A stretch of DNA of 64,000 nt from CAJXSN01 sp947492235 (GTDB taxonomy: Bacteria; Pseudomonadota; Alphaproteobacteria; Sphingomonadales; Sphingomonadaceae): assembly GCF_042492175.1 (NCBI RefSeq), contig NZ_CP170453.1, positions 1,550,001 to 1,614,000 on the forward strand, written 5' to 3'. The notes beneath the pieces are model-generated. The model did no database searches, was not told where the DNA came from, and was given only the letters and a program-made list of their open reading frames with translations. Shown piece by piece: positions 32,808-41,855 of the stretch; position 1 is the first letter of the stretch, and each line of letters opens with the position of its first letter. Both the position numbers and the translations under genes were made by a program.

Positions 32808-34073
32808 TTAGACTGTCTCGACAATAATCGCCGGGGCCATGCCGCCCGCAGCGCACATGGTCACAAGGCCGCGCTTCTTGCCCTGACGCTCAAGCTCATC
32901 GACCATCGTGCCGATCAGCATGGAACCGGTCGCGCCGATCGGATGGCCCAGTGCAATCGCGCCGCCATTCACATTGACCTTGTCCCAATCCAGATCGAGA
33001 TCGCGGACGAATTTGGCAGCGACCACGGCGAATGCCTCGTTGATTTCGAACAGGTCGATATCGTCCAGTGTCATTCCGGCCCGTTCCAGCACCCGCTTGG
33101 CAGCGGGGACCGGTGCGTTGAGCATCAGCGTGGGGTCATCGCCCATATTGGCGGTCGCGACGATCTTTGCGCGCGGCTTCAGGCCGTGCTCGTCGCAATA
33201 TTCTTTCGAAGCAATCAGCACCGCTGCTGCGCCATCGACCACGCCCGAGCTGTTCCCGGCATGGTGGAAGTGCTGGATGTCCAGATCAGGGTATTTCTGG
33301 TTGATCAGCTTGCGGAAGGTGGTGCCGTCCTTGTCCAGCGGCACATCGGCCAGCTTGGGGAAGGCAGGTTCCAGCTGGGCCAAAGTTTCCATCGTCGTCT
33401 GCGGGCGGGGAAATTCCTCGCGGTCAAGAATGACGGTGCCCTCGTCATCGACCACCGGCACCACCGACTTGTCGAAGCGCCCTTCCTCGATGGCCTGCGC
33501 GGCGCGTTGCTGGCTGCGATAGCCGACCTCGTCCAGCTCCTCGCGGGTGAAGCCTTCCATGCTGGCAATCGCATCGCCGCACACGCCCTGATGGCTCTGC
33601 GGATGCTTGGCTTGCAGGCGCTCGTTATAGCTGCCCATCATCGGCGGAGCGATGCCGGCGGCCATTTTGTCCTTGGCCATTTGCGCGGTCAGGCTCATCA
33701 TTTCCGTACCGCCTGCGACCACGCAATCGGCCATGCCCGACATGACCTGCGCAGCGGCCAGATTGACCGAGGTGATCCCGCCGCCACAGAACCGGTCCAG
33801 CGTCATACCGCTGCTGGTGATGTCGTAGCCTGCATCCAGCGCAGCCATCCGGCCCATATCGCCGGCCTGTTTTCCGTCTTGCGTGGAGACCGACCAGATC
33901 ACATCGTCCACCGTCTTGGTGTCGATCCCGTTGCGCTCCGCGATGGCCTTCAGGACCGTCGCGGCGAGATGCTGCGGATGTTCGGCTGCCAGAGCGCCCT
34001 TGCCCTGCTTGCCGATCCCGCGCGGGGTGCGGACGGCGTCTACGATATAGGCTGTATGGGGCTGCGTACTCAT
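32808..34073 (-). CDS. Thiolase (acetyl-CoA C-acyltransferase)
   Basis: 421 residues from ATG 34073, with GAGAGGA upstream; the frame extends further but without family similarity. All three catalytic positions are present: nucleophile Cys96 in LDRFCGGG, His377 in GHPIGATGS, and Cys407 in TMCAAGGM. It should release acetyl- or propionyl-CoA from a 3-ketoacyl-CoA in the last step of a beta-oxidation round. It is divergent from a crotonase gene and faces the sigma54 regulator gene. Steroid side-chain thiolases such as FadA5 look similar at this level, so the substrate stays open. Confidence 0.92.
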   Translation of the reverse strand: MSTQPHTAYIVDAVRTPRGIGKQGKGALAAEHPQHLAATVLKAIAERNGIDTKTVDDVIWSVSTQDGKQAGDMGRMAALDAGYDITSSGMTLDRFCGGGITSVNLAAAQVMSGMADCVVAGGTEMMSLTAQMAKDKMAAGIAPPMMGSYNERLQAKHPQSHQGVCGDAIASMEGFTREELDEVGYRSQQRAAQAIEEGRFDKSVVPVVDDEGTVILDREEFPRPQTTMETLAQLEPAFPKLADVPLDKDGTTFRKLINQKYPDLDIQHFHHAGNSSGVVDGAAAVLIASKEYCDEHGLKPRAKIVATANMGDDPTLMLNAPVPAAKRVLERAGMTLDDIDLFEINEAFAVVAAKFVRDLDLDWDKVNVNGGAIALGHPIGATGSMLIGTMVDELERQGKKRGLVTMCAAGGMAPAIIVETV

Positions 34074-34170
34074 AGGAATCGGTCCTCTCACTTTTTGTCG
34101 GTTGACGTTTTCGTAAAGGCTGGGCAGCACCGCCACAAGGAAAGTTTCAAAAAGCTACGGAGAGACATTC

Positions 34171-34944
34171 ATGACCGATACCGGAACCGACGAACTGCTG
34201 GCTGAAGAGCGGGACGGCGTCCTGATCCTGACGATCAATCGCCCCGAGGCGAAGAACGCCATGACCAAGGCGTGCTCGGAAGCCATCGCCGCACAGCTCG
34301 ACCGGCTGGATGCGGAAGACGATCTGCGCGTGGGCATTCTGACCGGCGCGGGCGGCACCTTCTGTTCGGGCATGGACCTCAAAGGCTTCCTGCGCGGCGA
34401 AAGCCCCAGCGTGAAGGGGCGAGGGTTTGGCGGCCTGACCGAGAAGAAACCGGTCAAACCGCTGATCGCTGCTGTCGAGGGTTACGCGCTGGCCGGCGGT
34501 CTGGAACTGATGATCGCCTGCGATTTGGTGGTCGCCAATTCCAAGGCCAAATTCGGTATTCCCGAAGCCAAGCGCGGTCTTGCCGCTGCGGCGGGCGGCC
34601 TGATGGTTCTGCCCGATCTGATTCCGCACAAGGTAGCGATGGAGCTGGCGCTGACCGGTGACTTTATCGATGCGGCCCGCGCTTACGAGCTCGGCATGAT
34701 CAACCGGGTCACCGACGGCGACGCGCTGGATGGCGCGCTGGAACTGGCCAAGGCGATCACCGCCAACGGCCCGATTGCCGTGCGCGTGTCGAAGCAGATC
34801 ATGGACGAATCGCGCGGCTGGGAGCTGGACAAGCGCTACGAGCATCAGGCCAAGCTGCTGCCGCAGGTCTTCATGTCGGCAGACGCGCAGGAAGGCAGCA
34901 AGGCCTTCGCCGAGAAGCGTGCGCCTAACTGGCAGGGCAAGTAA
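34171..34944 (+). CDS. Crotonase/enoyl-CoA hydratase, EchA19-like
   Basis: 257 residues. Oxyanion-hole parts are FCSGMDLKGF and EGYALAGGLELM. Glu132 lies in FGIPEAKRGL, but the second catalytic Glu is replaced in the run AAAAGG. The combination PExKRGL-AAAGG and AMELALTGDFIDAARAYELG, and the tail AEKRAPNWQGK, are closest to the actinobacterial EchA19 type linked to sterol side-chain breakdown. It starts a tight operon: three bases separate it from the racemase gene, and a dehydrogenase follows. It probably hydrates a branched-chain enoyl-CoA (inference). Confidence 0.88.
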   Translation: MTDTGTDELLAEERDGVLILTINRPEAKNAMTKACSEAIAAQLDRLDAEDDLRVGILTGAGGTFCSGMDLKGFLRGESPSVKGRGFGGLTEKKPVKPLIAAVEGYALAGGLELMIACDLVVANSKAKFGIPEAKRGLAAAAGGLMVLPDLIPHKVAMELALTGDFIDAARAYELGMINRVTDGDALDGALELAKAITANGPIAVRVSKQIMDESRGWELDKRYEHQAKLLPQVFMSADAQEGSKAFAEKRAPNWQGK

Positions 34945-34946
34945 GC

Positions 34947-36095
34947 ATGTCGGGACCACTTTCGGGGCTTCGCATCATCGAATTCGCCGGGATTGGTCCC
35001 GGCCCGTTCTGCGGCATGATGCTGGCCGATCACGGCGCGGAAGTCATCCGTGTCGATCGCGCCAGCGGCGGGCGGGGCGGCAGCCAGCCGATCACGACCA
35101 AGGACGTCCTGGCGCGCGGGCGCAAGTCCATCGCGCTGAATCTTAAGAGCGAAGAAGGCGTCGCGCTGGCCCGCAAGCTGTGCGCCAGTGCCGACGGCAT
35201 CATCGAGGGATTCCGGCCCGGTGTGATGGAGCGTCTCGGCCTCGGGCCGGACGAACTGCTGAAAGACAATCCGAAGCTGGTCTATGGCCGGATGACGGGC
35301 TGGGGTCAGACTGGCCCGTACAGCCCCTATGCCGGGCACGATATTAACTACATCGCTCTTGCCGGGGCGCTCGCGCATTTCGGGCGCAAGGGCGAGAAGC
35401 CGACGCCGCCGATCAACATGGTCGGTGATTTCGGCGGTGGCGGGATGATGCTTGCCTTCGGCATGGTCAGTGCGCTGCTCGGTGTGGCGCGCGGCGGAGC
35501 CGGACAGGTGATCGACGCCGCGATGACCGATGGCACAGCGGTGCTGATGAGCATGATGCACGGGATGAAAAACACCGGCACCTGGCGCGAGGATCTGGGC
35601 GTCAACCTGCTCGATACCGGCGCGCATTTCTATGACACGTACGAGACGGCGGACGGAAAATTCGTCTCCATCGGCAGCATCGAGCCACAATTTTATGCGG
35701 AGCTTCGGCGGCTTGCCGGGCTGGCAGAGGACAGCGATTTCGACGCGCAGATGGTCCCGGCAAACTGGGACGCGCTGAAGGCGAAGCTCACCGCGCTGTT
35801 CAAGACCAAAACCCGCGACGAATGGGATGCTCTGATGGAGCATACCGATGTCTGCTACGCACCCGTTCTCACCATGAGCGAGGCTGCGCAGCACCCGCAT
35901 AACACCGCGCGCGAGACCTTTATCGAGGTGGGCGGCGATACCCAGCCCGCGCCGGCTCCGCGCTATTCCGGCACGCCCACGGCTAGGCCCACAGCGGCGC
36001 CGATGCCGGGCGACCAGACCGATGCTATCCTCGCCGATCTCGGCATGGATGAAGACCAACGAACCGCTCTGCGCGAAGCAGGGACGGTCGGCTAA
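34947..36095 (+). CDS. Alpha-methylacyl-CoA racemase (CaiB/BaiF family)
   Basis: 382 residues. The N-terminus MSGPLSGLRIIEFAGIGPGP and the blocks around the active site match AMACR rather than CoA-transferases: His131 in AGHDINYIALAG, Asp161 in MVGDFGGGG, and the Glu-containing FYDTYETADG and IGSIEPQFY. CoA-transferases of this superfamily would show a nucleophilic Asp in a different context. The enzyme interconverts 2R- and 2S-methylacyl-CoAs so that methyl-branched chains can enter beta-oxidation. The neighbouring crotonase and dehydrogenase genes in the same operon fit such a pathway. Confidence 0.92.
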   Translation: MSGPLSGLRIIEFAGIGPGPFCGMMLADHGAEVIRVDRASGGRGGSQPITTKDVLARGRKSIALNLKSEEGVALARKLCASADGIIEGFRPGVMERLGLGPDELLKDNPKLVYGRMTGWGQTGPYSPYAGHDINYIALAGALAHFGRKGEKPTPPINMVGDFGGGGMMLAFGMVSALLGVARGGAGQVIDAAMTDGTAVLMSMMHGMKNTGTWREDLGVNLLDTGAHFYDTYETADGKFVSIGSIEPQFYAELRRLAGLAEDSDFDAQMVPANWDALKAKLTALFKTKTRDEWDALMEHTDVCYAPVLTMSEAAQHPHNTARETFIEVGGDTQPAPAPRYSGTPTARPTAAPMPGDQTDAILADLGMDEDQRTALREAGTVG

Positions 36096-36112
36096 CAGGA
36101 CACGATTGACCG

Positions 36113-37255
36113 ATGCTCGATACCGCAACCCGCACCGCCTATACCGACGATCACCACGCCTTCCGCGACACCGTGCGCAAGGTGTTCGCCGAACATATGG
36201 AGCCCTTCCTCGACCAGCATGAGGAAGAGGGCATTGTCGGGCGGGGGCCGTGGAAGGCGCTGGGCGAGGCAGGCATGCTGTGCCCCACCGTCGCCGAGGA
36301 GCATGGCGGTCTCGGCCTCGATTTCGGGTTCAATTGCGTGGTGGCCGAAGAGCTGGCCTATATGGGCTCGTCCGCCGGCTTCACGCTGCAGAACGACATC
36401 ACGGTCAATTACTTCGAGCGGCTCGGCAGCCCGGAGCAAAAGGAGAAGTATCTCCCCGGCATGATCTCGGGCGACGTCATTTCCGCCATTGCCATGACCG
36501 AGCCGGGCGCGGGCTCCGACCTGCAGGGCATCCGCACCACTGCCAAGGAAGATGACAATCATCTGATCATCAATGGATCGAAAACCTACATCACCAACGG
36601 CCAGAACGCCGATGTGGTGATCGTCGTCGCCAAGACCGATCCTAGCGCGGGCGCGAAGGGCACCTCGCTGGTGCTAGTCGATGCCGGCACCGAAGGCTTC
36701 GAGCGCGGGCGCAATCTCGACAAGATCGGCCAGCATTCGGCGGATACGAGCGAGCTGTTCTTCAACGACGTGCGCGTGCCCAAGACCAATATTCTTGGCG
36801 GGGAAAATCGCGGCTTCATCCACCTGATGGAAGAGCTGCCGCAGGAGCGCCTGTCCATTGCCGTCAGCGCACAGGCCGGTGCCCAGCGCGCCTTCGACGA
36901 GGCGGTGAAGTTCACCAAGGACCGCAAGGCCTTTGGCAAAACCGTGTTCGAGTTCCAGAACACCCGCTTCACGCTGGCCGACCTGAAAGCTCGGCTGCAG
37001 GTCGGGTGGGCCCATCTTGACTGGGCCATCGCCCGCCATCTGCGCGGCGAACTGACCACTGGCGAGGCGAGCGCTGCCAAGCTGTGGCATACCGAAATGC
37101 AATGGGACTGCGTCGACACCGCGCTGCAACTGCATGGCGGGGCAGGCTATATGAACGAATACGCCATCGCGCGCCTGTGGCGCGACGCCCGCGTCCAGCG
37201 CATCTACGGCGGCACGAGCGAGATCATGAAGGAAGTGGTGAGCCGCGAGGTTTGA
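36113..37255 (+). CDS. Acyl-CoA dehydrogenase, LCAD-type
   Basis: 380 residues. The beta domain has AIAMTEPGAGSDLQGI and NGSKTYITNGQNAD. Glu245 in ELPQERLSIA matches the catalytic base of long-chain and isovaleryl types, and the position used by medium-chain types is Gly (YGGTSEIMKE). It should oxidise a long or branched acyl-CoA and pass electrons to ETF. It is the third gene of the crotonase-racemase-dehydrogenase operon, 17 bases after the racemase stop. The GIY-YIG element is inserted 32 bases downstream. Confidence 0.93.
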   Translation: MLDTATRTAYTDDHHAFRDTVRKVFAEHMEPFLDQHEEEGIVGRGPWKALGEAGMLCPTVAEEHGGLGLDFGFNCVVAEELAYMGSSAGFTLQNDITVNYFERLGSPEQKEKYLPGMISGDVISAIAMTEPGAGSDLQGIRTTAKEDDNHLIINGSKTYITNGQNADVVIVVAKTDPSAGAKGTSLVLVDAGTEGFERGRNLDKIGQHSADTSELFFNDVRVPKTNILGGENRGFIHLMEELPQERLSIAVSAQAGAQRAFDEAVKFTKDRKAFGKTVFEFQNTRFTLADLKARLQVGWAHLDWAIARHLRGELTTGEASAAKLWHTEMQWDCVDTALQLHGGAGYMNEYAIARLWRDARVQRIYGGTSEIMKEVVSREV

Positions 37256-37287
37256 GGCGAGCGCTTGAAACTCTGCATTGCTTAGAG

Positions 37288-37329
37288 TTCGTCATTGCGA
37301 GGAGCGAAGCGACGCGGCAATCCAGAGTG
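37288..37329 (+). repeat. Left inverted repeat of the GIY-YIG element
   Basis: 42 bases beginning TTCGTCATTGCGAGGAGCG and ending GCGGCAATCCAGAGTG. It differs from the right copy by two short insertions in the GCGAAGCG core. Confidence 0.8.
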
Positions 37330-37629
37330 ATGACGCGCCACTTCCAACCCGCCTGCTATATCATGGCAAGCGCCCGCAACGGCACGATCTATGTTGGGGT
37401 AACGTCGGATTTGCCAAAGCGCGCGTATCAACACCGCGAAGGTGTGGCTGACGGTTTTACACAGCGGCACGGTTGCAAAATGCTGGTCTGGTTTGAGCTG
37501 CATGCAACCATGGAACACGCGATATTGCGCGAGAAACAGCTGAAGGCTGGTTCACGGAAGAAGAAACTAGCGCTGATCGAAAGCACTAATCCACAATGGC
37601 GCGATCTGTTTGCGGAGGTATGCGCCTAG
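37330..37629 (+). CDS. GIY-YIG nuclease superfamily protein
   Basis: 99 residues, the size of stand-alone GIY-YIG proteins. Motifs are CYIMASARNGTIYVGVTSDLPKR (the degenerate YIM...YVG form of GIY-YIG, with Arg of the second motif nearby), H-containing YQHREG, and the Glu-containing segment ILREKQLKAGSRKKKLALIE. ATG 37330 directly follows the left inverted repeat and the stop ends one base before the right repeat, so the gene fills the interval. Family members nick or cut DNA; many of these small ones have no proven role. Linked to the repeats, it may drive their spread (inference). Confidence 0.85.
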   Translation: MTRHFQPACYIMASARNGTIYVGVTSDLPKRAYQHREGVADGFTQRHGCKMLVWFELHATMEHAILREKQLKAGSRKKKLALIESTNPQWRDLFAEVCA

Positions 37630-37630
37630 T

Positions 37631-37666
37631 CACTCTGGATTGCCGCGCTTCGCTCGCAATGACGAA
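37631..37666 (-). repeat. Right inverted repeat of the GIY-YIG element
   Basis: 36 bases starting CACTCTGGATTGCCGCGC; the reverse complement matches the left repeat apart from a GGA and a GAC-type insertion there. Confidence 0.8.
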
Positions 37667-37695
37667 TTGGGAGGGGTGCGAAATGAGAATTCATC

Positions 37696-38571
37696 TCACC
37701 CGATAAACCCCTTCACCTCGCTCACGAAATCCTCGAACCGGTCGTGATGCACCCAGTGGCCCGCACGCTCATACGCGCTCACGCTTACATTCTCGCCGAA
37801 GTGCTTCATTCGTCCGTCTTCTTGCGGATTGCTGGCCCAGCTGTCGTTTCCGTAGACCAGCAGGGTGGGGCAGGTCAGGCGGCCCCACAGTTCCTCCACC
37901 TGTGCATGCGTCAGATCGTCCGGCGGCCAGGCGTGGAGGTGGGGGTCGAATTTCCAGCTATAGGTGCCGTCCTCGTTGCGGATCACAGCGTGCAGGGTCA
38001 GGTGCTCGGCCTGCTCGCGGCTGAGGTAGGAATTGGCCTCGTGCATCCGATCCAGCGCGGTTTGGAACGTGTCGTATTTGCGGATGCTGCGGGAGCTGGC
38101 CTCGCGCTTCTTGTCGATCCATTCGATCCGGCGCTCATACCAAGGCGTTTGTTCTTGCTCTGCCTGCACCTTGGGGCTGGGGCCAAGGCCCTCGATCGCG
38201 ACCAGCTTGCGCACCTTGTCCGGATACATCCCGGCAAACCTTGTGGAGACATTGCCGCCTAGCGAGTGGGCCACGATGGTGACCGGGGCCAGCTCCAGCT
38301 GGTGGACCAGCTGCGCCAGATCATAAACGTAGGAGCTGACATTATAGACCCCGGTATTGGTCCATTCGCTGTCGCCATGCCCGCGCAGATCGGGGCAGAT
38401 TACGTGCCAGTCATGGCGCAATTCCTCCGCCACCCAGTCCCAGCTGCGGCAATGATCGCGCCCGCCATGCTGCAAGATCAGCGGCGGCGCATCCGGATTG
38501 CCCCAATCGGCATAGTGCAGCCGGGTTCGCTGGCTGATGAAAGTCTGCGAAGTGGGGCCAATCAGCTCCAT
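37696..38571 (-). CDS. Alpha/beta hydrolase
   Basis: 291 residues with the alpha/beta-hydrolase core: LQHGGRDHCRSWDW at the oxyanion strand, VICPDLRGHGDS, the nucleophile elbow AHSLGGNV, and a C-terminal AGHWVHHD supplying the catalytic His. A lid region lies between (about 140-220). No signal peptide is present, so it acts in the cytoplasm. It may cleave an ester or C-C bond of a catabolic intermediate given the neighbouring acyl-CoA genes, but the family is too broad to name a substrate. It is divergent from the dehydrogenase gene at 38669. Confidence 0.85.
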   Translation of the reverse strand: MELIGPTSQTFISQRTRLHYADWGNPDAPPLILQHGGRDHCRSWDWVAEELRHDWHVICPDLRGHGDSEWTNTGVYNVSSYVYDLAQLVHQLELAPVTIVAHSLGGNVSTRFAGMYPDKVRKLVAIEGLGPSPKVQAEQEQTPWYERRIEWIDKKREASSRSIRKYDTFQTALDRMHEANSYLSREQAEHLTLHAVIRNEDGTYSWKFDPHLHAWPPDDLTHAQVEELWGRLTCPTLLVYGNDSWASNPQEDGRMKHFGENVSVSAYERAGHWVHHDRFEDFVSEVKGFIG

Positions 38572-38668
38572 GGGAATGTCCTGTCAAATATGGTCTTCGG
38601 AACGCGTTGCGAACCGCTACCGATTGTATACGGTGGATGGCAACATAAGAAACCGAGAGGAACACCCG

Positions 38669-39832
38669 ATGACCACAGTCAATGTGCCGCAGCCCGAATT
38701 TATGGATGACGAGGAAATCTCGATCTTCGCCGATGCGGTGGGCAAGTTCTATCAGGACAAGGCGCCTGAAAAACGCGTGCTGAAATGGCGCGAAGAGGGC
38801 CAGGTGGAGCGCGGTTTCTGGAACGAAGCGGGCGAGGCCGGGCTGCTCGGCGTGTCCGTGCCGGAGGAATATGGCGGCCATGGCGGCGATTTCCGCCACG
38901 ACATGGTGGTGATCGATCAGCAGGCGAAGCACGGCGTGGAAGGCTTCGCAGCCAGCCTGCATAACACCGTGATCCTGCCCTATCTGGTGCGCCACGGCAC
39001 CGAAGAGCAGAAGAAGAAATACCTGCCCAAGCTCGTGACCGGCGAACTGGTCAGCGCGATCGCCATGACCGAGCCGGGCGTCGGCTCCGACCTGCAGAGC
39101 ATCACGACCACCGCGCTGAAGGACGGCAACGGCTACCGGATCAACGGGGCCAAGACCTATATCTCCAACGGTCAGACGGCTGACTTCATCATCGTGGTCG
39201 CGAAGACCGATCCCAAGGAGCGGGCGAAGGGTATCTCGCTGATGCTGCTGGAAACAGAGGGCGCCGATGGCTTCCAGCGCGGCAAGAAGCTCGACAAGAT
39301 CGGGCTGGATGCGGCCGATACGTCCGAACTGTTCTTCGACGATGTGTTTGTACCCAGCGACGCCGTTCTTGGCGGTGAAGAGGGCAAGGGCTTCTACCAG
39401 CTGATGGGCGAGCTGCCGCAGGAACGCCTGATTATCGCCATGGGCGCGATGACCGGCATCGAGAAAGCGCTCGAAGTCACCATGGAATTCGTCAAGGATC
39501 GCAAGGCGTTCGGCCAGACGATTTGGGATTTCCAGAACACGCAGTTCACGCTGGCCGAGCTGAACGCGCGCGCGACGGCCGCCCGCGTCTTCGTCAACCA
39601 CTGCATCGCCCAGCATCTGGAGGGCAAGCTCGACGTGCCGACCGCCTGCATGGCGAAACTGATGGTCACCGAACTGCAGGGCGAAGTGGTCGACAAATGC
39701 CTGCAATTCCACGGCGGGGCCGGCTTCATCAACGATTACCCCATCGCCCGCATGTACCGCGATTGCCGCATCACGCGCATCTTTGGCGGTTCGAACGAGG
39801 TCATGAAGATGGTGATCGCCAGAAGCATGTGA
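38669..39832 (+). CDS. Acyl-CoA dehydrogenase, LCAD-type
   Basis: 387 residues. ATG 38669 has GAGAGGA seven bases upstream. Typical blocks are LGVSVPEEYGGHGGD, AIAMTEPGVGSDLQSI and NGAKTYISNGQTAD. Glu252 in ELPQERLIIA matches the LCAD/IVD catalytic base and the medium-chain position is occupied by FGGSNEVMK. It resembles the dehydrogenase at 36113 in length and plan, so the two are probably paralogues for different chain lengths or branches. It stands alone as a transcription unit before the DUF3604 gene. Confidence 0.92.
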   Translation: MTTVNVPQPEFMDDEEISIFADAVGKFYQDKAPEKRVLKWREEGQVERGFWNEAGEAGLLGVSVPEEYGGHGGDFRHDMVVIDQQAKHGVEGFAASLHNTVILPYLVRHGTEEQKKKYLPKLVTGELVSAIAMTEPGVGSDLQSITTTALKDGNGYRINGAKTYISNGQTADFIIVVAKTDPKERAKGISLMLLETEGADGFQRGKKLDKIGLDAADTSELFFDDVFVPSDAVLGGEEGKGFYQLMGELPQERLIIAMGAMTGIEKALEVTMEFVKDRKAFGQTIWDFQNTQFTLAELNARATAARVFVNHCIAQHLEGKLDVPTACMAKLMVTELQGEVVDKCLQFHGGAGFINDYPIARMYRDCRITRIFGGSNEVMKMVIARSM

Positions 39833-39920
39833 CGCAGCATGTAAGCAGGGCCGATTGCAGGAGCGAATTGCAGGGCTGACAAAAATCGGGTTAAACCGGC
39901 GTAATCCTTGGGAGGGGAGT

Positions 39921-41855
39921 ATGCGTGTGAAGAATGGTTTGGTTTTGGCCAGCGTGGCGGCGGGCGCTTTGGCGCTTGCCGGGTGCGATGCATTGGGTGG
40001 TGGGCCAAGCGAGGAACAGCGCGGCGATGGCGAGGGCACCATCGAGCTCGCCGAGTATCCCGACCGGCCCTATTGGGGCGACACGCATCTCCACACCGAT
40101 AATTCGGTCGATGCCTTCGGCTTTGGCACGCGGCTGGGGCCGGAAGCTGCGCTGCGCTTTGCCCGGGGCGAGGAAGTCACCGCCACCACCGGTATGCCTG
40201 CGCAGCTGGACCGTCCGCTCGATTTTCTGGTCATTGCCGATCACTCTGACGGGCTGGGCGCGACCAAGCGCCTGATGAACGCACCGCGTCCGCTGGTGCG
40301 CGATCCCGTCATGCGCCGGTGGCAGGCGATGCTGCGTGAAGGCGGGGAGCAATCGCAGCTGGCCGTGGCGGAGCTCATCACCGCCGCTGCCGATGGCACT
40401 TTGCCCGAAGCGTTTCGCAATCCCGATCCGGAGGTGGGTAAGGAAATCTGGGAAGACCATCTGGAGACGGTCGACCGGTTCAACGAGCCGGGCAAATTCA
40501 CTGCGTTTGGCGGGTTCGAATGGACCCTGATGCCGGATGGAAACAACCTACACCGGGTGGTGATGTTTCGCGATGGCAGCGACCGCACGTCGCAAGTCGT
40601 GCCGTTCCCCGGCCTCGACAACACGCCCGACCAGCTGTGGGATTACATGGCGTCTTACGAGGAAACGACCGGCGGTCAGGCGCTGGCGATCCCGCATAAC
40701 GGTAACCTCTCGAACGGCCTGATGTGGCAGGAAACCGGCCCCGATGGCGCACCTATGTCCGCCGAATACGCGGCCAAGCGAGCCCAGTGGGAACCGGTGG
40801 TTGAAGTCACCCAGATCAAGGGCGACAGCGAAACGCATTCCTCGCTTTCCCCCAATGACGAATTTGCCGGCTATGGCGATTGGGGCTGGGAGCTGGGCAA
40901 TCTGCCGCTGACCAATAAGGCCACGCCCGATATGTTTGGCGGCAGCTATGTCCGCGAGGCGCTGAAGCGCGGGCTGTCTATCGAGCAGCGCACCGGCGCG
41001 AACCCGTACCAGTTTGGCATGATCGGTTCGACCGACAGCCACACCTCGCTGGCCACGGCGGACGAGGACAATTTCTTCGGCAAGCATACCGGCAACGAAC
41101 CGGATGCAGAGCGCGCGATGGCGGGGCAAAATCTCGGCACGCGGGTCGGGCGGTTCGGCTGGCATTATCTTGCCAGCGGATACGCCGCGGCTTGGGCGAG
41201 AGGGAACACACGGGCGGAAATCTTCGATGCGTTCAAACGGCGCGAGGTTTACGCGACCACTGGATCGCGCATGACTGTGCGAGTGTTTGGCGGGTTCGAC
41301 TTTACCGACGAGGATTTCGGCGCCGATGGTTCAGCAGGGGGCTGGGTCGAGGCCGGGTACACACGCGGCGTGCCGATGGGCGGTGATCTGGCGGGGGGCG
41401 AGACTGCGCCCAGCTTCATGATCGAGGCGATGAAGGATACCGAAGGGGCCAATCTCGACCGGGTGCAGGTAGTGAAAGGCTGGGTCGCCGCCGATGGTTC
41501 GACGCAGGAGCGCGTCTTCGATGTTGCATGGAGCGATCCTGACACGCGCAGCATTTCCGGTGGCAAGCTGGCTCCTGTCGGTTCCACCGTGGACGAGGCG
41601 CAGGCGACTTACACCAATGATATCGGAGCGGCGCAATTGCGCACGGTGTGGACCGATCCGGACTACACCGCCGGGCAGCGCGCGTTCTACTATGTCCGCG
41701 TGCTGGAGATCCCGACCCCGCGCTGGGTGCTGTTCGATGCCTTGCGCTTTGGCCTGACGCTGCCGGACGAGGTGGTGAAAACGGTGCAGGAGCGCGCCTA
41801 CACCTCGCCGATATGGGTCGGCCCCAAGGCGGCAAGCGGAGCATCCGGGGGGTGA
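39921..41855 (+). CDS. DUF3604 lipoprotein (PHP-like putative metal-dependent hydrolase)
   Basis: 644 residues from ATG 39921 with GGAGGGGAG upstream. A lipoprotein signal ends LALAGC. The DUF3604 pattern follows: YWGDTHLHTDNSVDAFG, LDFLVIADHSDGLGATK, AIPHNGNLSNG, and the late GSTDSHTSLAT, all with His/Asp residues placed as in PHP-type metal hydrolases. The function of DUF3604 is not established; a phosphoesterase-like role at the cell envelope is plausible. Its stop overlaps the GTG of a parvulin-like isomerase gene, starting a coupled three-gene operon. Confidence 0.88.
   Translation: MRVKNGLVLASVAAGALALAGCDALGGGPSEEQRGDGEGTIELAEYPDRPYWGDTHLHTDNSVDAFGFGTRLGPEAALRFARGEEVTATTGMPAQLDRPLDFLVIADHSDGLGATKRLMNAPRPLVRDPVMRRWQAMLREGGEQSQLAVAELITAAADGTLPEAFRNPDPEVGKEIWEDHLETVDRFNEPGKFTAFGGFEWTLMPDGNNLHRVVMFRDGSDRTSQVVPFPGLDNTPDQLWDYMASYEETTGGQALAIPHNGNLSNGLMWQETGPDGAPMSAEYAAKRAQWEPVVEVTQIKGDSETHSSLSPNDEFAGYGDWGWELGNLPLTNKATPDMFGGSYVREALKRGLSIEQRTGANPYQFGMIGSTDSHTSLATADEDNFFGKHTGNEPDAERAMAGQNLGTRVGRFGWHYLASGYAAAWARGNTRAEIFDAFKRREVYATTGSRMTVRVFGGFDFTDEDFGADGSAGGWVEAGYTRGVPMGGDLAGGETAPSFMIEAMKDTEGANLDRVQVVKGWVAADGSTQERVFDVAWSDPDTRSISGGKLAPVGSTVDEAQATYTNDIGAAQLRTVWTDPDYTAGQRAFYYVRVLEIPTPRWVLFDALRFGLTLPDEVVKTVQERAYTSPIWVGPKAASGASGG

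Larger units (their letters stand above)
37288..37666 (+). mobile_element. Putative miniature GIY-YIG element bounded by inverted repeats
   Basis: Two inverted repeats (37288-37329 and 37631-37666) bracket one small nuclease gene with almost no spare sequence. The unit sits between a dehydrogenase gene and a convergent hydrolase gene. Similar GTCATTGCGAG... repeats are scattered in many alphaproteobacterial genomes. The arrangement recalls REP-associated selfish units, with a GIY-YIG nuclease in place of a transposase (inference). Confidence 0.55.
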
